NCBI RefSeq assembly: GCF_900176165.1
Contig: NZ_FWWU01000009.1
Span: forward strand, 2,462,001 to 2,526,000
Origin: Deinococcus hopiensis KR-140
Lineage (GTDB): Bacteria; Deinococcota; Deinococci; Deinococcales; Deinococcaceae
Direction of reading: 5' to 3'
Length of the DNA stretch: 64,000 nucleotides
Position 1 is the stretch's first letter. Each line of letters starts with the position of its first letter. A program made the position numbers and the translations under genes. Under the pieces are notes generated by a model. It was not told where the DNA came from. It ran no database searches and saw nothing but the letters and a program-made list of their open reading frames with translations. Below, one piece after another: positions 40,844 through 50,306 of this stretch.

Positions 40844-42934
40844 TCACGCTGTCCCCTCCTCGGAACGGACGGGGGTAAGCGGCAGGGTCAGCTCAAAAGT
40901 GCTGCCCTTGCCCTCCACGCCCGTGGCCGTGAGGGTACCGCCGTGCCGTTCCACAATCCGGCGGCAGATCGCCAGCCCGATTCCGGTACCCTCGTACTGG
41001 CCCCGTCCATGCAGGCGCTGAAACGGCTGAAAGATCCGCTCGGCGTGCTCGGGCGCGAAGCCAATCCCGTTGTCGCGCACGAGCAGGCGCACCGTGCCCG
41101 GGGCGGACGCGACCGGCGTGACCTGCACGCGGGGCGCCACACCCTCGCGGTGGTATTTCAGGGCGTTGCCCACCAGGTTTTGCAGCAGCTGCCGCAGCTG
41201 GGTGGGATCTGCCGACACCGTGGGCAGGGGCGCGTGTTCTATCCGGCCGCCTGTGCGGGCCACCTGGTCTTCCAGGTCCTCGGTCACCTGAGCCAGCAGC
41301 TTGTCCAGCGGCACCAGCTGGAAGTTTTGCCCACGCGTGGACACCCGCGAGAGGGACAGCAGGTCCTGAATCAGGCGCTGCATCCGCTCCGCTGCCGCCA
41401 GCATGCGTTCCAGCGACTGACGGCCTCCCTCGCTGAGCCGCTCCCCGTCCAAGCCCTGCAGGCGGCTGCCGAAGGCCAGAACCTTACGCACCGGTTCCTG
41501 AAGGTCGTGCGAGGCCACCGAGGCGAACTCCTGCAACTCACGGTTGCTGCGTTCCAATTGCGCCGAAAGCTGCTTCAGCTCCAGGTGGGCCCGGCGCCTC
41601 TCGGTCATGTCCTGAAGTTGCAGGATCAGCTGTTGCAGGTGTCCTTCTCTGTCACGGACGACCGAGGTATGAATCTGCAACCAAAGCGCTGTGCCGTCCG
41701 GGCGGACATAGGGCTGCTCTCCATCGGCACTCTCCCCGGCGTTCCATTCCACTGGCCCCAGCACCTCGCCGAGGGGCAGACCCAGCACCCCCGATGCCTC
41801 AATCCCCAGGATGCGGCTGGCAGCAGGATTAATCCGCTCCAGACGCCCAGCGGCCCCAACCATCAGCTCGCCCAGCGGAGCATGCCGCATCGCCTCGTTC
41901 AACCGGGCCTCGCTCTCCCGCAGGGCCTGGGCGTTCCGGGTACGTTCCAGCGCGAGGCCGATGGTGGCGGCCGCGCGGCGGGCCAGTTCCAGCTCACCCG
42001 GCTGCCAGGGCTTTCCGGGCGCACGCGTGAAGCCGAGGGTTCCCACCACCCGCCCTCCCGCCTCCAGGATCGGTTCCAATGCCGCCGCGAAGGGGAGGCC
42101 CTCGAGAGACAGGTCACCGGCCCCCTGGCCATACTGCTGGGTGTACTGCGCCTGCCCGCTTTCCACCGCCCGGCGCAACATGGGCGTGCGCTCCAGCGGG
42201 GAGCCCTCACCCGACAGCATCGCCAGCGTAGCGGGGTGCACCCGGCCCCACGAACTCCAGAGTCTGGCCCGCCCGCCTTCAACCTGCGCCGCTACGATTT
42301 CGTCCACCTCCAGCACCGGGCCCAGTTGGGCCAAGGCCAGCTCCGCCACTTCACGGGGGTCATGGGCCGCCTGCAGGGCGTCGCTCAGCCCCGCCAGAAA
42401 TTCGGCGCGGGTCACCGCCGCCGTCATGGCCACGTTGATCTGTTCCAACCGCACCTGATGCTCACGCAGCGTCCGCTCGGCGTTGAGCAGCGCTGAGATT
42501 CGGGGAACCAGGGGCGGCAGCGCCAGGGCGGTCGCCACCGAAACGGTGGCGGTCAGTGCCCGGATATAGCCGTCGAACCAGAACACCGGGATGTAACGCA
42601 CCAGGACGTGCGTCAGGTGGGTCACTCCGCAAGCGACGATGAACAGCCCGAAGGCCAGCACCACCCAGTCGAAGGGCAGGGCCGCGCGGTTGCGGTAGAC
42701 GACGTAGCTCAGGACGCTGGAAATGGCGGCGTAGGAGAGGCCAATCAGGAGGTCCGAGCCCACGCGCAGGGTGACCAGTGCGGCCGGCCAACCCGCGTCG
42801 TGACGCTCGGCCACGAAGGGAGCGGTACGAAACAGATTTGCCAGCACCCCGGGCCACAGCAGGGGCAGGCACAACCCGGCAACGGCGATGGCCAGGGTTC
42901 GGAGGAAGGTCGAACGCTGAGGACTCAAGAGCAT
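40844..42934 (-). CDS. Ethylene-receptor-like sensor histidine kinase
   Basis: 696 residues with start ATG at 42934 (TAGGAG five bases upstream). The first 140 residues hold membrane helices of the ETR1 type: DLLIGLSYAAIS then ACGVTHLTH. Asp61, Tyr68, Ile71, Cys102 and His106 match the ETR1 positions Asp25, Tyr32, Ile35, Cys65 and His69, where Cys and His bind copper(I) for ethylene sensing. A GAF-like region (about 170-330), a PAS (about 335-460), and a HisKA/HATPase kinase (ASHDLQEPVRK near 474, GTGIGLAICRRI) follow. Confidence 0.9.
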   Translation of the reverse strand: MLLSPQRSTFLRTLAIAVAGLCLPLLWPGVLANLFRTAPFVAERHDAGWPAALVTLRVGSDLLIGLSYAAISSVLSYVVYRNRAALPFDWVVLAFGLFIVACGVTHLTHVLVRYIPVFWFDGYIRALTATVSVATALALPPLVPRISALLNAERTLREHQVRLEQINVAMTAAVTRAEFLAGLSDALQAAHDPREVAELALAQLGPVLEVDEIVAAQVEGGRARLWSSWGRVHPATLAMLSGEGSPLERTPMLRRAVESGQAQYTQQYGQGAGDLSLEGLPFAAALEPILEAGGRVVGTLGFTRAPGKPWQPGELELARRAAATIGLALERTRNAQALRESEARLNEAMRHAPLGELMVGAAGRLERINPAASRILGIEASGVLGLPLGEVLGPVEWNAGESADGEQPYVRPDGTALWLQIHTSVVRDREGHLQQLILQLQDMTERRRAHLELKQLSAQLERSNRELQEFASVASHDLQEPVRKVLAFGSRLQGLDGERLSEGGRQSLERMLAAAERMQRLIQDLLSLSRVSTRGQNFQLVPLDKLLAQVTEDLEDQVARTGGRIEHAPLPTVSADPTQLRQLLQNLVGNALKYHREGVAPRVQVTPVASAPGTVRLLVRDNGIGFAPEHAERIFQPFQRLHGRGQYEGTGIGLAICRRIVERHGGTLTATGVEGKGSTFELTLPLTPVRSEEGTA

Positions 42935-43075
42935 GGAGACTCCTAGGAGGTGTGCGGTTTTCCTTTGGGGGACGCGGCCTGATCTCAGCGCTGGCGGGCG
43001 GCGGGCCGTGGACAACCGGCAAAGGCCCGAGCTGTTCGAGCAAGGCTCAGTCTAGAAAACCCGGACTTTCAAGGA

Positions 43076-45799
43076 TCACACAACGCCCCGGGCCCCGTTC
43101 GTCCCCGGCAGCGCCGTCTCCCCCGTCTCACCCTCTCCGCTCAGCACGCCTTCCGCTCTGAAGAGGCTCAGGAAGGCCTCCACGACGTCCCGGTCGAGCA
43201 GGCTTCCCGCCTCACGCCGCAGCTGCTCGGCCGCCGCCTCGTGGGACCAGGCTGGCTTGTAGGGCCGCTCGCTGGTGAGGGCGTCGTAAACGTCCACCAC
43301 CGCGAAGACCCGGGCCACCAGCGGAATGGCCTCGCCCGCCAGTCCCGCCGGATACCCGCTGCCGTTCCAGCGCTCCTGGTGGTAAAGCACGATGTCGAGG
43401 GTGGCGGGGGGCAACGAGGGAATGTGGTGCAGCATCTCGAAGCCGATGGTCGGATGACGGCGGATCACGGCCCACTCCTCGGGGGTGAGCCTGCCCGGCT
43501 TGAGCAGAATTTCGTCGGGAATGGCAACCTTGCCGGTGTCGTGCAGGAAAGCCCCCCAGCGCAGGGCGTCGAGTTCGGGAGCAGCGAGGCCGAGGGTCTG
43601 GCCCAGGCGCTCGCTGAGGGCCACCACGCGGTCGGTGTGGCCCTTGGTCTCGTAGTCGCGGTACTCCAGCGCCAGTCCCAGCGCCCGGAGCGTCTCTTCC
43701 CGGGAGGTTCCCAGCAGTTGCAGGTGTTCGTGCCGTTCAAGCGCATGCCCGAGGCGCGCAGCGACGCTCCGGAGCAGCTGCTGGGTCTGGGCGCTGGGCT
43801 GCACCGGGCGGTCGGCACCAAAGGTCAGGATGCCGGTCAGCGTGCCCTGCTGCGTGATGGGCAGAACGCAAAAGGAGGCCCATAGGCCGGGCCCCGCCTC
43901 ACCCGGTACGCTGAAATAGGCCTCGGAACGTTCCAGCGCCCGCTGAACCCGGTGGGCAAAGGGCAAGGTGCGGTTGGCTTCAATCTGTGCCAGCGACAGG
44001 GACGGGGCCTCCCCACCCAGCAGGCTCAGCAGAATCTCGTCCCCCCGGCAGTCGAAGGCGTAGGCCGAGTCGTATTCGGTAAGGGCCAGACAACGGTTCA
44101 GGGCCTCGCGCGTCAGGTCCAGCGGATGACGCAGCTGTTCGAGCGACACGTTGAATTCCAGCAGGTGGTGGTACCGTTCGAGCTGCGCCTTGAGTTGCAA
44201 CTCGGCCTGCTTGCGCGCCTCGATGTCGCGGGACGCGCTGATCCAGGCCGTGACCTGCCCGCTTGCGGGATCGAGGATGGACCGGAAGGTGGTCTCTACC
44301 CACACGGGCGATCCGTCCTTGCGGCGCAGGCGGTACTCCAGCCGTTGGGTTTGTGCCTCCGGGTCGCACAGTTGCTCGAAGCCACCCCGAAACATGTCCA
44401 GATCCTCTTCGTACACGAAGCGCAGGGGGTAGGGGCCCAGGAGTTCCTCCGCGCTGTACCCCAGCAGGTCCGACGCGGAGGGCGAGACGTATTCGACGTC
44501 ACCCTCCAGGGTGTACTGGCAGACCATGTCCGTCGCGTGGTCCGCCAGCCGCCGGAAGTTGCGCCCACTGAGTTCGAGGGCCCCCACGAACTCTTCTCGG
44601 GCCGCCTGGGCCTCCTGACGCACCGTCACGTCCCGGGAATTGACCAGCACGCTGGGACCATACTGGGGATGCGCGAAGACCGAGCCCAGGCTCTCCAGCC
44701 AGACCCAGTGACCGTCCCGGTGCCGGAACCGCAAGGTGGCCGAGATGGTGCTGGCCCCCGCCACCAGTTTCGCCAAGGCCTGGCTGACTCCCCCGTGGTC
44801 GCCCGGATGAATCAGCTCAAAGACGTGCTGGCCCAGCAGCTCGTCCGACGAATACCCCAGAATCCGCTGAATGGAGCCGCTCTCATAGCGGATGACCGCC
44901 TGGCCGTCGAGTACGGTCACAATGTCCGAACTGTTGCGCCCGATGGCGCTCAGCCAGGCCTGCTGGCGCTGCAGCTCGTCGTGCAGCAGGCCACGTTCCA
45001 GCGAGGCCGCGTACAGGGTGGCCGTCCGCTGAAGAAACGCACGATCCTGCGGGCCAAAGGCCTGGTCTGCTCCGAACGTCAGCTCCAAGCGTCCCCTGGG
45101 CACCCCGCCCAGCAACAGGGGCACAGCGGCCCACCCACAACGAAAGGTGGCCTCCCCCGTTCTCCACACCTGATCCCCGCCTGCGTCCTCGCCGGGCGAG
45201 CCGCCCTCCTGCCCTCCCAGGACACCGCTGCGGCGGACCAGTTGCAGACCGTCTCCCTGCGCGTCCAGCAGGCGGACGACGCCCGCCACCGCTCCCAGCC
45301 GCTGCAGGCCGGTGGTCAGCATGGCGGACACCATCTCCTCGACGCCCTGCGTTCCGGCCAGCAGTTCGGCGAGTTGCCCCAGCACGGCCTCGCCATCGTC
45401 CCAGGGACCGGGAACGGGAGTGAGGGCAAGCAGGAGCGCCCCGACGCCCGGATCGTCCAGCAGGTGGGTCAGGCGGCCCGTGACCCACCGCCACGGGCCG
45501 TCTGCACGCCGAACCCGAAAGGCTGGAAGCGGCTGGGTCTGTCCCGGCTGCACCCCGCGGAAGGCGGAAACCAGGCCAGGCCAGTCTTGTCCGTGCGTGA
45601 ACTCGCCCGCCGCCCTTCCCACCAGGGCTCCCGGCGCGTGGCCCGTCACCGCCGTTACGGCCGCGTTGGCAAACAGGACGTTGCCCCGCGCACCGAGCAG
45701 CAGGGTCGGTTCGGGCGAAGGGCCTGCCACACGGCTCAGCAGCTCAAACCCCGGTAGGGCCGAGCGGGCGGGAAATTCGGGGCTTGGAAGTCGCGTCAT
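43076..45799 (-). CDS. Multi-PAS/GAF HD-GYP phosphodiesterase
   Basis: 907 residues. PAS domains lie at about 20-120, 285-400 and 405-520; a GAF-like domain spans 535-690; the HD-GYP domain occupies 700-880 with HDTGKVAIPDEIL and YHQERWNGSGYPAGL. It should hydrolyse cyclic-di-GMP. I use the ATG at 45799 because family sequence begins there. A diguanylate cyclase at the other end of the island suggests both synthesis and breakdown of the messenger are governed here. Confidence 0.92.
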   Translation of the reverse strand: MTRLPSPEFPARSALPGFELLSRVAGPSPEPTLLLGARGNVLFANAAVTAVTGHAPGALVGRAAGEFTHGQDWPGLVSAFRGVQPGQTQPLPAFRVRRADGPWRWVTGRLTHLLDDPGVGALLLALTPVPGPWDDGEAVLGQLAELLAGTQGVEEMVSAMLTTGLQRLGAVAGVVRLLDAQGDGLQLVRRSGVLGGQEGGSPGEDAGGDQVWRTGEATFRCGWAAVPLLLGGVPRGRLELTFGADQAFGPQDRAFLQRTATLYAASLERGLLHDELQRQQAWLSAIGRNSSDIVTVLDGQAVIRYESGSIQRILGYSSDELLGQHVFELIHPGDHGGVSQALAKLVAGASTISATLRFRHRDGHWVWLESLGSVFAHPQYGPSVLVNSRDVTVRQEAQAAREEFVGALELSGRNFRRLADHATDMVCQYTLEGDVEYVSPSASDLLGYSAEELLGPYPLRFVYEEDLDMFRGGFEQLCDPEAQTQRLEYRLRRKDGSPVWVETTFRSILDPASGQVTAWISASRDIEARKQAELQLKAQLERYHHLLEFNVSLEQLRHPLDLTREALNRCLALTEYDSAYAFDCRGDEILLSLLGGEAPSLSLAQIEANRTLPFAHRVQRALERSEAYFSVPGEAGPGLWASFCVLPITQQGTLTGILTFGADRPVQPSAQTQQLLRSVAARLGHALERHEHLQLLGTSREETLRALGLALEYRDYETKGHTDRVVALSERLGQTLGLAAPELDALRWGAFLHDTGKVAIPDEILLKPGRLTPEEWAVIRRHPTIGFEMLHHIPSLPPATLDIVLYHQERWNGSGYPAGLAGEAIPLVARVFAVVDVYDALTSERPYKPAWSHEAAAEQLRREAGSLLDRDVVEAFLSLFRAEGVLSGEGETGETALPGTNGARGVV

Positions 45800-46399
45800 G
45801 GTTTCGTACCAGATCACCCGCTTGCAAAGAGGCCAGAGGCAGAGACCCGGGGCAGTCGGGGCAGGCCGCACCCGCCATCATGCCCCCGTCCTTCTCTCCG
45901 GACTCTTACCGTATTCCCCCACATCCTTTCAGCCACCACCTCGCAGAAAAGTGAAACCTGTTCCCCTTGAGGGAAGACATCTGACGCGGATGAGAATATG
46001 TAGGGCTACAAACAGTTTGGTCGCATCACTATAAACGCTGCGTCTCGGCGCACCCGTACGGAACATTCGTTAGGCACCGTCTCCGCCACATGGCCCATGC
46101 GTCCGCCTCCAGGGGCCTCTACACTTCTGAGCAGGTGAACGCGTGACCCAGCGCGTTTCTGCGCTGGGCCAATGGCGCTGGGTTCTTCCCTTTTCGGGAG
46201 CGCTCAATCCCAGCGCCGTTCCTTGTCTGGCCTTTCTTCACGCCCTCGGGGGCCGGGCTGTGAGGAGCGTAGCGCCGCACAGCCTTAACCCGTACGTGCA
46301 GGTTTCGTCTAGCAGCAAGACGCTCCGCAACCAGCGGAGAGATGGCGGTGCGACTTCGACCAGCCTGCTCCAGCTCCTGTGGGCAAAGCAATACCTTTG
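45800..46399. other. 600-bp noncoding region with strong hairpins
   Basis: No ORF with credible start. Hairpins occur at about 46148-46170 (CCCAGCGC / GCGCTGGG) and 46172-46219 (GGCGCTGGG / CCCAGCGCC, with an inner TCCC/GGGA), and further on GCAAAG/CTTTGC near 46382-46400. The arms of the first two share sequence and could swap partners. The area leads into the tRNA-like array and may encode another structured RNA. Confidence 0.45.
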
Positions 46400-46401
46400 C
46401 G

Positions 46402-46495
46402 GTGGGTGTTTCAACCCCTCGGCGTTCCTTGCCCGGCGGCCACCGCCGAAATCCGAGGGTGATCGGTGAACCGTGGTTCGACTCCAGACACCCAT
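46402..46495 (+). ncRNA. Y-RNA-like RNA with tRNA-like acceptor and T-arm (unit 0)
   Basis: A 7-bp acceptor-like stem (GTGGGTG 46402-46408 / CACCCAT 46489-46495), a T-loop (TTCGACT at 46477-46483) on a three-pair stem, and in place of the D and anticodon arms a stem of CCCTCGG/CCGAGGG with an inner CGGCGG/CCGCCG hairpin. T-rich DNA follows. The T-stem has two mismatched pairs, so this is the least certain unit. Confidence 0.45.
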
Positions 46496-46533
46496 CCTTT
46501 GTTCATTTTTCACCCGGCATTCGGGTATATCTG

Positions 46534-46674
46534 CGGCGGGTAGCTCAGCCGGTAGCGCAATTGATTTATTGACTTCCCGGAAGGGCGTCTGCGCGTGTCC
46601 TCTTGCCCGGTTTCAGGCCACCAGCGCACGGTTACCTGGATCAATGGGCCGCGGGTTTGAGTCCCGCCCCGCCA
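46534..46674 (+). ncRNA. tRNA-like Y RNA candidate, unit 1
   Basis: Acceptor stem GGCGGG/CCCGCC (first pair mismatched), positions TA then D-stem GCTC/GCGC, D-loop with GG, T-arm GCGGG-TTTGAGT-CCCGC, all in tRNA register. The five-pair anticodon stem ATTGA/TCAAT (46560-46564, 46641-46645) encloses 76 bases, instead of seven, at 46565-46640. The insert carries its own stem (TGCGC/GCGCA). TATAT lies just before the unit. A working tRNA is excluded; a Y RNA with a tRNA-like domain is the best reading. Confidence 0.6.
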
Positions 46675-46689
46675 CACCCTCAAGTTGTG

Positions 46690-46816
46690 GGAATGGTCGT
46701 CTAACGGCAGGACAGGAAAAACGCCTTTCCGCACCCCTTGCCCGCCCGTGCGGTGGGCCGAGGCAGGAAGGTTATCCCTCCACGGTCCATATGCGGGTTC
46801 GAGTCCCGCCCATTCC
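46690..46816 (+). ncRNA. tRNA-like Y RNA candidate, unit 2
   Basis: Perfect 7-bp acceptor (GGAATGG/CCATTCC), D-stem GTCT/GGAC with AACGGCA loop, and perfect T-arm (GCGGG-TTCGAGT-CCCGC). The body resembles tRNA-Gly/Glu/Gln. The anticodon arm is replaced by about 73 bases (46715-46787), with a CCGCAC/GTGCGG hairpin and a GGAAA/TTTCC stem. A GGTTAT block near 46770 recalls the similar GGTT in units 1 and 3. Confidence 0.6.
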
Positions 46817-46838
46817 CCTCCCCTTTCCCCTCTCCCGT

Positions 46839-46871
46839 GGGAGCGGCAGGGTTCGGGTCCCACCCGCTCCC
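46839..46871 (+). ncRNA. Minihelix-like tRNA remnant (acceptor plus T-arm only)
   Basis: GGGAGCGG at 46839-46846 pairs over eight bases with CCGCTCCC at 46864-46871, and between them is only a T-arm, GGG-TTCGGGT-CCC. The D and anticodon arms are absent. It is either a deleted tRNA-like unit or a processed small RNA gene. Confidence 0.45.
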
Positions 46872-46896
46872 CTCCCTTTCGCCCTCACCCCTCATG

Positions 46897-47026
46897 GGAA
46901 CGGTAGCTCAGCGGCCAGAGCGCTTGGCCTGACCACCCCCCCCTCGCCCTCCCCAGCGGACGGGCCGAAGGTTCAGGCTGATCGACTACGGACCGAGAGA
47001 TCACGGGTTCGAGTCCCGTCCGTTCC
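46897..47026 (+). ncRNA. tRNA-Arg(ACG)-like unit with a 58-base insert in the anticodon loop, unit 3
   Basis: Acceptor GGAACGG/CCGTTCC, D-stem GCTC/GAGC, T-arm ACGGG-TTCGAGT-CCCGT, and anticodon stem CTTGG/CCGAG (46923-46927, 46993-46997) all pair. The loop would be CTACGGA with anticodon ACG, but 58 bases (46928-46985) come before it. The insert starts CCTGACC, which pairs with GGTTCAGG (46970-46977) with one bulged T. A T-run (47037-47042) follows the unit. Y RNA is the best call; an intron-bearing tRNA is the alternative. Confidence 0.6.
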
Positions 47027-47048
47027 CCCTCCCCCCTTTTTTGTGCAT

Positions 47049-47121
47049 GAAACGGTAGCCCAGTTGGATAGAGCGCCCGGCTACGAACCGGGAGGCCGCA
47101 GGTTCAAGTCTGCCCGTTTCA
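47049..47121 (+). tRNA. tRNA-Arg(ACG), possibly defective
   Basis: Acceptor GAAACGG/CCGTTTC and anticodon stem CCCGG/CCGGG are perfect; the loop is CTACGAA, anticodon ACG. Two oddities: the D-stem has one C-A mismatch (GCCC/GAGC), and the T-loop is one base short (GCAGG-TTCAAG-TCTGC, where TTCAAGT-CCTGC is expected). If real, these would impair folding and modification. CCA is not encoded. Confidence 0.65.
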
Positions 47122-47207
47122 CCGCACGGCATGCCCCATGCCCTGCCGCCGCTGACGAACCCAGCGCCGCTCGCGATTCACTCCCTTGAAAGGAGGGCCG
47201 ATTCCCC

Positions 47208-48812
47208 ATGAAGAACCTCCTGAACGCCGTGAACCCCAAGAACCGAAAGCAGACCGAACGTCTGAACTCGCGTCAAGTTCCAAACAACGCGGGCGGATTC
47301 GCGTATGCCCTCTCGAACGAGGGCCGCCTGACCCGCTTTCTGGTGCTGGGCACCGAGAGCGGTACGTTCTATGCGGGTGAGCGGGCGCAGACCCTGCAGG
47401 CGACAGATTTTGTGCGGGAACTCGTGCAGCGGGACGCAGCCACGGCGCTGCGGGTAACGCTGGAGGTGGTGCGCGGCCGTACGCCGAAGACGGACCCGGC
47501 CTTGCTGGTCCTCGCGCTGATCGCCAAGACCGCGCCGGACGTGGCCCACCGTCAGGCCGCGTGAAGTGCGCTGCCTGAGGTGGCGCGCACGGGCACGATG
47601 CTGCACTTCCTCGCGTTCGCGGACGCGCTGGGTGGCTGGGGTCGCCTGACCCGCCGGGGTGTAGCGAAGGTGTACGAGACCCTGCCCGTAGACCGCCTTG
47701 CCGTATGGGCCGTGAAGTACAAGGCCCGCGACGGCTGGACCCAGCGCGACGCCCTGCGCCTCGCCCACCCGAAGACAGACGACGTCACGCGCAACGCGGT
47801 GCTGAAGTTCATGGCGAGCGGCACGCTGGACAATTCCGCTCTGGAAGGGGCGACGGACACCGCCCTGCACGTAATCGAGGGCCACCTGCTCGCGCTGAAG
47901 GCAGGCGGCGACCTGGAGGCGGCGGGACTGATGCGCGAATACGGCCTGCCCACCGAGGCAGTGCCCACCCACGTGCCCGGTCCTGAGGTCTACCGGGCCG
48001 CGATGAACACGCACGGCCTGAACTGGCTGCTGCGCAACCTCGGCAACCTGGGACGCGTGGGCGTGCTGAGCGTGAATGACCGTCAGGTGACGAAAGCCGT
48101 GGTGGAGCGCCTGACCGACCCGGCCGCCCTGAAGCGGGGCCGCATCCACCCGCTGGACGCGCTGAAAGCCCGCCTGGTGTACAGCCAAGGGCACGGCGTG
48201 AAGGGCACGGGCGAGTGGGTACCTGTGCGAAGGTGGTGGACGCGCTGGAAGACGCCTTTTACGCCGCCTTCGGCAGTGTGCGTCCGGCGGGCACGCGTCA
48301 CCTGCTCGCGCTCGATGTGTCGGGCAGCATGACCTGGGGTACGGTGGCGAGCACGCCCAGCCTGACGCCCAACATGGCCGCCGCGGCCATGGGCGTGGTG
48401 GCCCTGCGCACCGAGCCGGAGGCGCTGACGATGGGCTTTGCGGACCAGTTCCGCCCTCTGGGCATCACCCCGAAGGACACGCTCGGCGGCGCGATGCGCA
48501 AAGCCCAGGCCGCTTCCTTCGGCGCGACCGACTGTGCCCAGCCTATGCTCTGGGCCGCTTCGGCGCGCGTGCAGGTGGACACCTTCTGTGGTCTACACCG
48601 ATAACGAAACCTGGGCGGGTCAGGTCCACCCCACGGTGGCGCTGGACGCGTACCGCCAGAAGATGGGGATAGAGTCGCGCCTAATCGTGGTGGGCCTTAC
48701 GGCGACGGGCTTTACCATCGCGGACCCCCACCGCAGCGACATGCTTGACGTGGTGGGCTTCGACGCGGCAGCCCCGAACGTGATGGCAGCGTTCGCGCGG
48801 GGCGAAGTGTAG
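47208..48812 (+). pseudogene. rsr: rsr (Ro60/TROVE-domain protein), broken by a stop and two frameshifts
   Basis: All 535 codons of the Ro-sixty-related protein are present, with RBS AAGGAGG at 47189. The N-terminal TROVE ring is clear (ATDFVRELVQRDAATALRVTL). Codon 119 is TGA where a Trp is expected. One C is missing near 48228 and one T is extra at 48587, so the C-terminal part, including the von Willebrand A motif DVSGSMT, is out of frame from 48228 to 48587, then returns to frame for VVYTDNETWAGQVHP and the end. In Deinococcus Rsr binds Y RNA and helps rRNA maturation and RNA decay after stress. Assembly error is an alternative. Confidence 0.8.
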
Positions 48813-48829
48813 GGGCTGCGTCCGCACAT

Positions 48830-48871
48830 GGCAAAAGGCAGAGGGGGAGGAAAAGCCCTCTGCCTTTTGCC
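48830..48871 (+). terminator. Terminator after rsr
   Basis: A perfect 16-bp stem (GGCAAAAGGCAGAGGG / CCCTCTGCCTTTTGCC) with a 10-base loop. It includes T-rich stretches on both arms. Confidence 0.85.
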
Positions 48872-48872
48872 T

Positions 48873-50191
<1,319 letters not shown>

Positions 50192-50306
50192 CGCCCCATT
50201 CCACGAAGCCAGGTCCGCCCTGCAAACAGCCCGGGGCGGGGAGCGCGGCCAGCGCTGCGCCTCGTCCCTCACGCCCCTCAGCTGCCCCTCCGGGACAATA
50301 GGGAGG

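Noticed and set aside
46928..46985. Group I intron in the tRNA-Arg-like unit
   Set aside because: At 58 bases it is far too short for a group I intron and I see no P7/P3 core. A Y-RNA-type insert is more likely.
46473..47189. A 238-codon plus-strand ORF across the tRNA-like array
   Set aside because: It runs through several RNA-like stems and T-loops and has no protein signature.
47562..47564. TGA in rsr decoded as tryptophan or selenocysteine
   Set aside because: There is no sign of code change elsewhere in this genome (TGA is used as a normal stop), and the downstream frameshifts would remain. A nonsense lesion or error is simpler.
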